Source: Pseudomonas sp. PDM18 (lineage in GTDB: Bacteria; Pseudomonadota; Gammaproteobacteria; Pseudomonadales; Pseudomonadaceae). Taken from it: a stretch of 64,000 nucleotides of DNA. The position numbers were made by a program, and so were the translations under genes. Within the stretch, counting starts at the first letter, position 1. Each line of letters opens with the position of its first letter. The notes under the pieces are model-generated. The model searched no databases. It was not told where the DNA came from and saw only the letters and a program-made list of their open reading frames with translations. Where the stretch lies: NCBI RefSeq assembly GCF_014852585.1, contig NZ_JACVBX010000007.1:186001-250000 (forward strand), read 5' to 3'. This document shows positions 61,103 through 64,000 of this stretch, piece after piece.

Positions 61103-62047
61103 ATGCGCTACCGACGTCTGGACCTCAACCTGCTGGTCGCCCTGGATGTGCTGCTCGAAGAGGGCAGCGTCAGCCGGGCGGCGCAGCGTCTCAACCTCGG
61201 CCAGTCGGCGACCAGCGCCGCGCTGGGCCGCCTGCGCGAGCATTTCCAGGACCCGTTGCTGGTGCCCCTGGGCCGAGGCCTGGAGTTGACCGCACTGGCG
61301 CGCCAGCTGGCGCCGAAGGTGCGCGAGGTGCTGAGCCTGGCCGGGGAGGTGGTGGAGACTGCCGCCGCCTTCGACCCCGCACGCTGTGATCGGCGGTTCA
61401 CCCTGGTGGCTTCGGACTATGTGGCGGCGACCTTGCTGCCGGCTGTCAGCCGTGAACTGGCGCGCCGGGCCCCGGCTGCTTCGCTGGTGCTGCGTGACCT
61501 GCCGCTGCCGCGCGACGGCGATGTGGTGGCCGAGGCGCTGGAGTACCGGCGCAGCGACCTGGTGATAGTCCCGCAGCGGCGGATCAATCCGCGCTACCGC
61601 CACGAGGCGCTGCTCAGCGATGAGCTGTGCTGCATCGTCTGCTCTCATTCGGCGCACGATGAGCTGCTGAGCCTTGGCGGTTATTGCGCGGCCGAGCACG
61701 TGGTGCGCGAGTTCACCGATGGCCAGAACCTGTCGCTGGATACCCAGCACCTGCGCGAGAATGGTATCGAGCGGCGGGTCGCGGTGGCGGTGCAGAGCTT
61801 TGCCCTGATGGCCGAGTTCGTCGTCGGCACGCCGCGAATCGCCACGCTGTTCCGCCGCCAGGCCGAGGCGCTGGCGCGGCGCTATCCGCTACGCGTCCTG
61901 CCGGCGCCCATCGAGTTCCCGGCGGCGGCGCAGGTGCTGCAATGGCACCCGCAGCAGGCTTTCGACCCCGCACTGGCCTGGCTCCGCCAGGTGCTGGCGG
62001 AGCAGGCTGCCCAGCTGGATCAGGCCGCGCTACGCGATCAGGAGTGA
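61103..62047 (+). CDS. LysR-family regulator, NodD/LinR-like
   Basis: A 314-residue LysR regulator of the NodD/NahR-type group: RRLDLNLLVALDVLLEEGSV and AAQRLNLGQSATSAALGRLR for DNA binding, then an effector domain rich in Arg and Glu. The ATG at 61103 opens at the usual family start. It overlaps the convergent GlcG-like gene by 10 bp and may control that gene and the amidohydrolase. The effector is unknown, possibly an aromatic. Confidence 0.85.
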   Translation: MRYRRLDLNLLVALDVLLEEGSVSRAAQRLNLGQSATSAALGRLREHFQDPLLVPLGRGLELTALARQLAPKVREVLSLAGEVVETAAAFDPARCDRRFTLVASDYVAATLLPAVSRELARRAPAASLVLRDLPLPRDGDVVAEALEYRRSDLVIVPQRRINPRYRHEALLSDELCCIVCSHSAHDELLSLGGYCAAEHVVREFTDGQNLSLDTQHLRENGIERRVAVAVQSFALMAEFVVGTPRIATLFRRQAEALARRYPLRVLPAPIEFPAAAQVLQWHPQQAFDPALAWLRQVLAEQAAQLDQAALRDQE

Positions 62048-62481
62048 GCGTCGCCCGTCTCGCCGTACAGGCCGAGTTCCGCAATGGCCAGCAGGGCGCA
62101 GCGCTCGTCGTTGTCCGAGGTATCGCCGCTGACGCCGATGGCGCCCAGCAGCCGGCCTTCGTCATCGCGCAGGAGAATGCCGCCGGCCACCGGAATCACC
62201 TCGCCACCAGTGAGGCTGTTGATCGCATCGAAGAACGCTGGCATGGCCTGGGCGCGGCGCGCCAGTTCGCGGCCGCCGAAGCCCATGCCCAGGCAGCCGC
62301 GCGCCTTGCCGGTGGCGATCTGCGGGCGGAGGAAGCTGGCCTGCTCGTCACGCAGCACGGCCAGCGGGTGACCGGCCGCATCCAGCACGGCGGCGGCCAG
62401 CGGACGCACGCCCTCGGCGCGGGCGTGACGCAGGGTGGCGGCAGCCAGGCGCGCGGCCAGTTCGAAGTCGAGATCGGTCAT
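62038..62481 (-). CDS. GlcG/HbpS-like heme-binding family protein
   Basis: A 147-residue DUF336 protein: TDLDFELAARLAAATLRHAR, AAAVLDAAGHPLAVLRDEQ, the segment GGILLRDDEGRLLGAIGVSG and the end SDNDERCALLAIAELGL. Members bind haem or act as small accessory proteins in catabolic operons. The ATG at 62481 is behind GGAG and 2 nt after the amidohydrolase stop, so the pair is co-translated. Confidence 0.82.
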   Translation of the reverse strand: MTDLDFELAARLAAATLRHARAEGVRPLAAAVLDAAGHPLAVLRDEQASFLRPQIATGKARGCLGMGFGGRELARRAQAMPAFFDAINSLTGGEVIPVAGGILLRDDEGRLLGAIGVSGDTSDNDERCALLAIAELGLYGETGDAHS

Positions 62482-62483
62482 GT

Positions 62484-63827
62484 TCACTGGCTCCATTTAC
62501 CCAGTTGGGCGACGCGGTCGCGGGTATAGAGGTCGGTCCATTTCAGCGAGTTGAAGTCAGATACCTGCTTGGGGTTATAGGCGGTGCGTTGCAGGCGTAC
62601 CGGCTCGCCGGCCTTGTACACGGCCTGCAGGCGGTTACGGTCTTGAAGAATGCGGATGTCTTCCAGCGGCGAGCCGTCGAGGATCAGCAGGTCGGCCTGC
62701 TTGCCCGTCTCCAGGGTGCCGAGGGTTTCGCCGCGGGGCATCAGGCGCGAGCCGACATTGGTGGCGGCATAGAGCGCTTCGGCGGGGGTGAAGTCCAGCC
62801 GGCGCACCAGTAGTTCCAGCTCGCGGGCGTGCCATTCGCCGTAGGGTGTCACGGCGAAACCGCTGTCGCTCCCGCAGGCGAAGGGGACGCCGGCGGCCTT
62901 GGCGCGCTTGAGTACCGGCGTGCCCAGTTCCAGGGTGCGCGCACAGTAGCCGGCGTAGCCGGTGGCGATGGCCGGGTCGTGGGGCTGGCAGAAGTCCACG
63001 GTGTTCTGTGGGAGGGTCATGGTCGGCGCGAGCACGCTGCCGGCTTCGAGCAGCGCCTCGATACAGGCGTCGTCCATGTAGAAGGCGTGGAAGACCAGGT
63101 CGACGCCGGCCTTGGCCGCGTACATGACTGCTTCACGGCCGTAGGCGTGGGTCGCCACGCGGCAGCCCAGGCGATGGGCTTCCTCGACCATCTCGCGGGT
63201 TTCGTCGGCGGTGAAGGCGGCGATGATCTCGCCATTGGGCCGGCGGTGCGTGCCGTCCATGGCGATCTTGATCAGGTCGACGCCGTCCTTGGCCTGCTTG
63301 CGGATTTGGGCGATGGCCTCGGTGCGGCTGGTGACCAGTGCGGCGGTGAAGTATTCCGGTGCGCCGACGCGGCTGGGGAACCAGTCGTTGAGGCTCTGCC
63401 GGTTGGTGATCACGCGGCTGCTGGCGGCGATGCGCGGGCCCTCGAAGAGCCCGGCGTTGACCGTGTTGCGCACGGCGATGCTGAGCTGGCCGCTGTCGCC
63501 GGGACAGACCATGGAGGTGACGCCGGCGGCGAGCACGTGCTGGGCGAAGAACAACCCGCGCAGGGCGCGGAATTCGTCGCTGGTCCAGATATCGATGTCT
63601 TCCTCGCTCTGGGCGTTACCGAAGGCCAGGTGGGTGTGCACGTCGACCAGCCCCGGCATGACGAAGTCGCCGTGGACTTCGCGGTCCCTCGCTGCCGGGC
63701 GCGGCGCCTCGGCCGTCGGCCCGACGTGGCGGATCACGCCGTTCTCGATGATCAGTGTCTGTTGCTGGCGCGTTTCCAGGCCGGTGCCATCGAACAGGGT
63801 GGAGCAGTGCAGGTGCAGGGCGCCCAT
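62484..63827 (-). CDS. Amidohydrolase family protein
   Basis: A 447-residue metal-dependent hydrolase resembling imidazolonepropionase/prolidase-type amidohydrolases. The first metal site is VDVHTHLAFGN; Lys in GVDLIKIAMDG, His in VATHAYGREA and VFHAFYMDD, and Asp in PFACGSDSGFAV complete it. The last 60 residues are the small beta domain (GKQADLLILDGSPLEDI). It is first in a two-gene operon with the GlcG-like gene. The substrate is unknown. Confidence 0.84.
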   Translation of the reverse strand: MGALHLHCSTLFDGTGLETRQQQTLIIENGVIRHVGPTAEAPRPAARDREVHGDFVMPGLVDVHTHLAFGNAQSEEDIDIWTSDEFRALRGLFFAQHVLAAGVTSMVCPGDSGQLSIAVRNTVNAGLFEGPRIAASSRVITNRQSLNDWFPSRVGAPEYFTAALVTSRTEAIAQIRKQAKDGVDLIKIAMDGTHRRPNGEIIAAFTADETREMVEEAHRLGCRVATHAYGREAVMYAAKAGVDLVFHAFYMDDACIEALLEAGSVLAPTMTLPQNTVDFCQPHDPAIATGYAGYCARTLELGTPVLKRAKAAGVPFACGSDSGFAVTPYGEWHARELELLVRRLDFTPAEALYAATNVGSRLMPRGETLGTLETGKQADLLILDGSPLEDIRILQDRNRLQAVYKAGEPVRLQRTAYNPKQVSDFNSLKWTDLYTRDRVAQLGKWSQ

Positions 63828-63973
63828 GGTCGGACTCTCCTCGTCTTGTTGTTTGCCGGCAGGCTAGGGCGGGCGTGCCGGCCGGCACCATCAGATATGG
63901 TCGATGGGCACCCATCGATGCCGTCGATACCTGGCGCAGGCCACGTGTTTCCTGCGCTTCATAGGAGGATGCG

Positions 63974-64000
63974 ATGCTGCAGGACGGGTATCGGGAGTGG
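63974..64000 (+). CDS. Start of a gene cut by the window end
   Basis: An ATG at 63974 behind a strong AGGAGG (63963-63968); only nine codons, MLQDGYREW, are inside the window. It is divergent from the amidohydrolase. The product cannot be named. Confidence 0.5.

Noticed and set aside
1-64000. Prophage, insertion sequence, tRNA or integrative element boundaries
   Set aside because: No integrase, transposase, tRNA gene or att-like duplication was recognised anywhere in the window.

Overview
The window is bacterial chromosome, almost certainly Pseudomonas. It is GC-rich (roughly two thirds G+C) and densely coded. It carries an OprD-family porin, GcvA-type LysR regulators, a homodimeric-type AceE with a multi-lipoyl AceF, and REP-like repeats of the GTAGGAGCGAGC type. 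The many amine, phosphonate and aromatic/quinone-type accessory genes suggest a soil or versatile species near the P. aeruginosa/citronellolis/nitroreducens side of the genus. That species-level placement is an inference.

Layout. 1-9 kb: tusA, then a PotABCD-like amine ABC transporter, a LysR regulator, a PuuB/PauB-like FAD oxidoreductase and a PuuA/PauA-like glutamine synthetase homologue; together these look like uptake and gamma-glutamylation of a polyamine or related amine. 9.6-13.3 kb: a MoaD/ThiS-like protein with a BNR-repeat beta-propeller, then a RLAN/RimK ATP-grasp ligase with a 47-residue membrane peptide and a divergent GNAT. 13.3-15.4 kb: a tightly overlapping BigR-type sulfide/persulfide operon (ArsR regulator, two YeeE/YedE half-transporters, MBL-fold persulfide dioxygenase) behind a perfect palindromic operator. 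15.5-20 kb: aceE-aceF, with three nearly identical lipoyl domains. 20.3-30.2 kb: a PAS-GGDEF cyclase, a histidine phosphatase, a COG3904-like secreted protein, a Nudix hydrolase, a LysR/pirin pair, two tandem cysteine hydrolases, a secreted protein with the metal-ligand pattern of S1/P1 nuclease and phospholipase C, an OprD porin and a proline-rich small protein.

30.2-42 kb is the most distinctive region: a two-partner-secretion locus read leftwards. It encodes a TpsB transporter, a HlyC-type toxin-activating lysine acyltransferase, a 2750-residue FHA/CdiA-like exoprotein ending in an alpha/beta-hydrolase-like domain (GHSRG serine with plausible Asp and His partners), and two small lipoproteins, the first starting 10 nt after the exoprotein stop. 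I read it as a candidate acylated, lipase-armed contact-dependent inhibition system with lipoprotein immunity.

42.4-50.4 kb is a phosphonate cluster: phnD-phnC-phnE, an iron-dependent alcohol dehydrogenase, an OPA-type MFS transporter, a LysR regulator and phnX, with a divergent LysR and a strong candidate Pho box. No phnW aminotransferase is present, so 2-hydroxyethylphosphonate entering through the dehydrogenase is a reasonable alternative to 2-aminoethylphosphonate. 50.5-64 kb holds ordinary accessory genes: an MFS exporter, a cytochrome c, a sterol-desaturase-family hydroxylase, AraC and GNAT proteins, two quinone-oxidoreductase-type dehydrogenases around a LysR gene, an LTA-synthase-family phosphotransferase, another LysR, and a GlcG-like protein with an amidohydrolase. 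No rRNA, tRNA, CRISPR array, insertion sequence or prophage was recognised.
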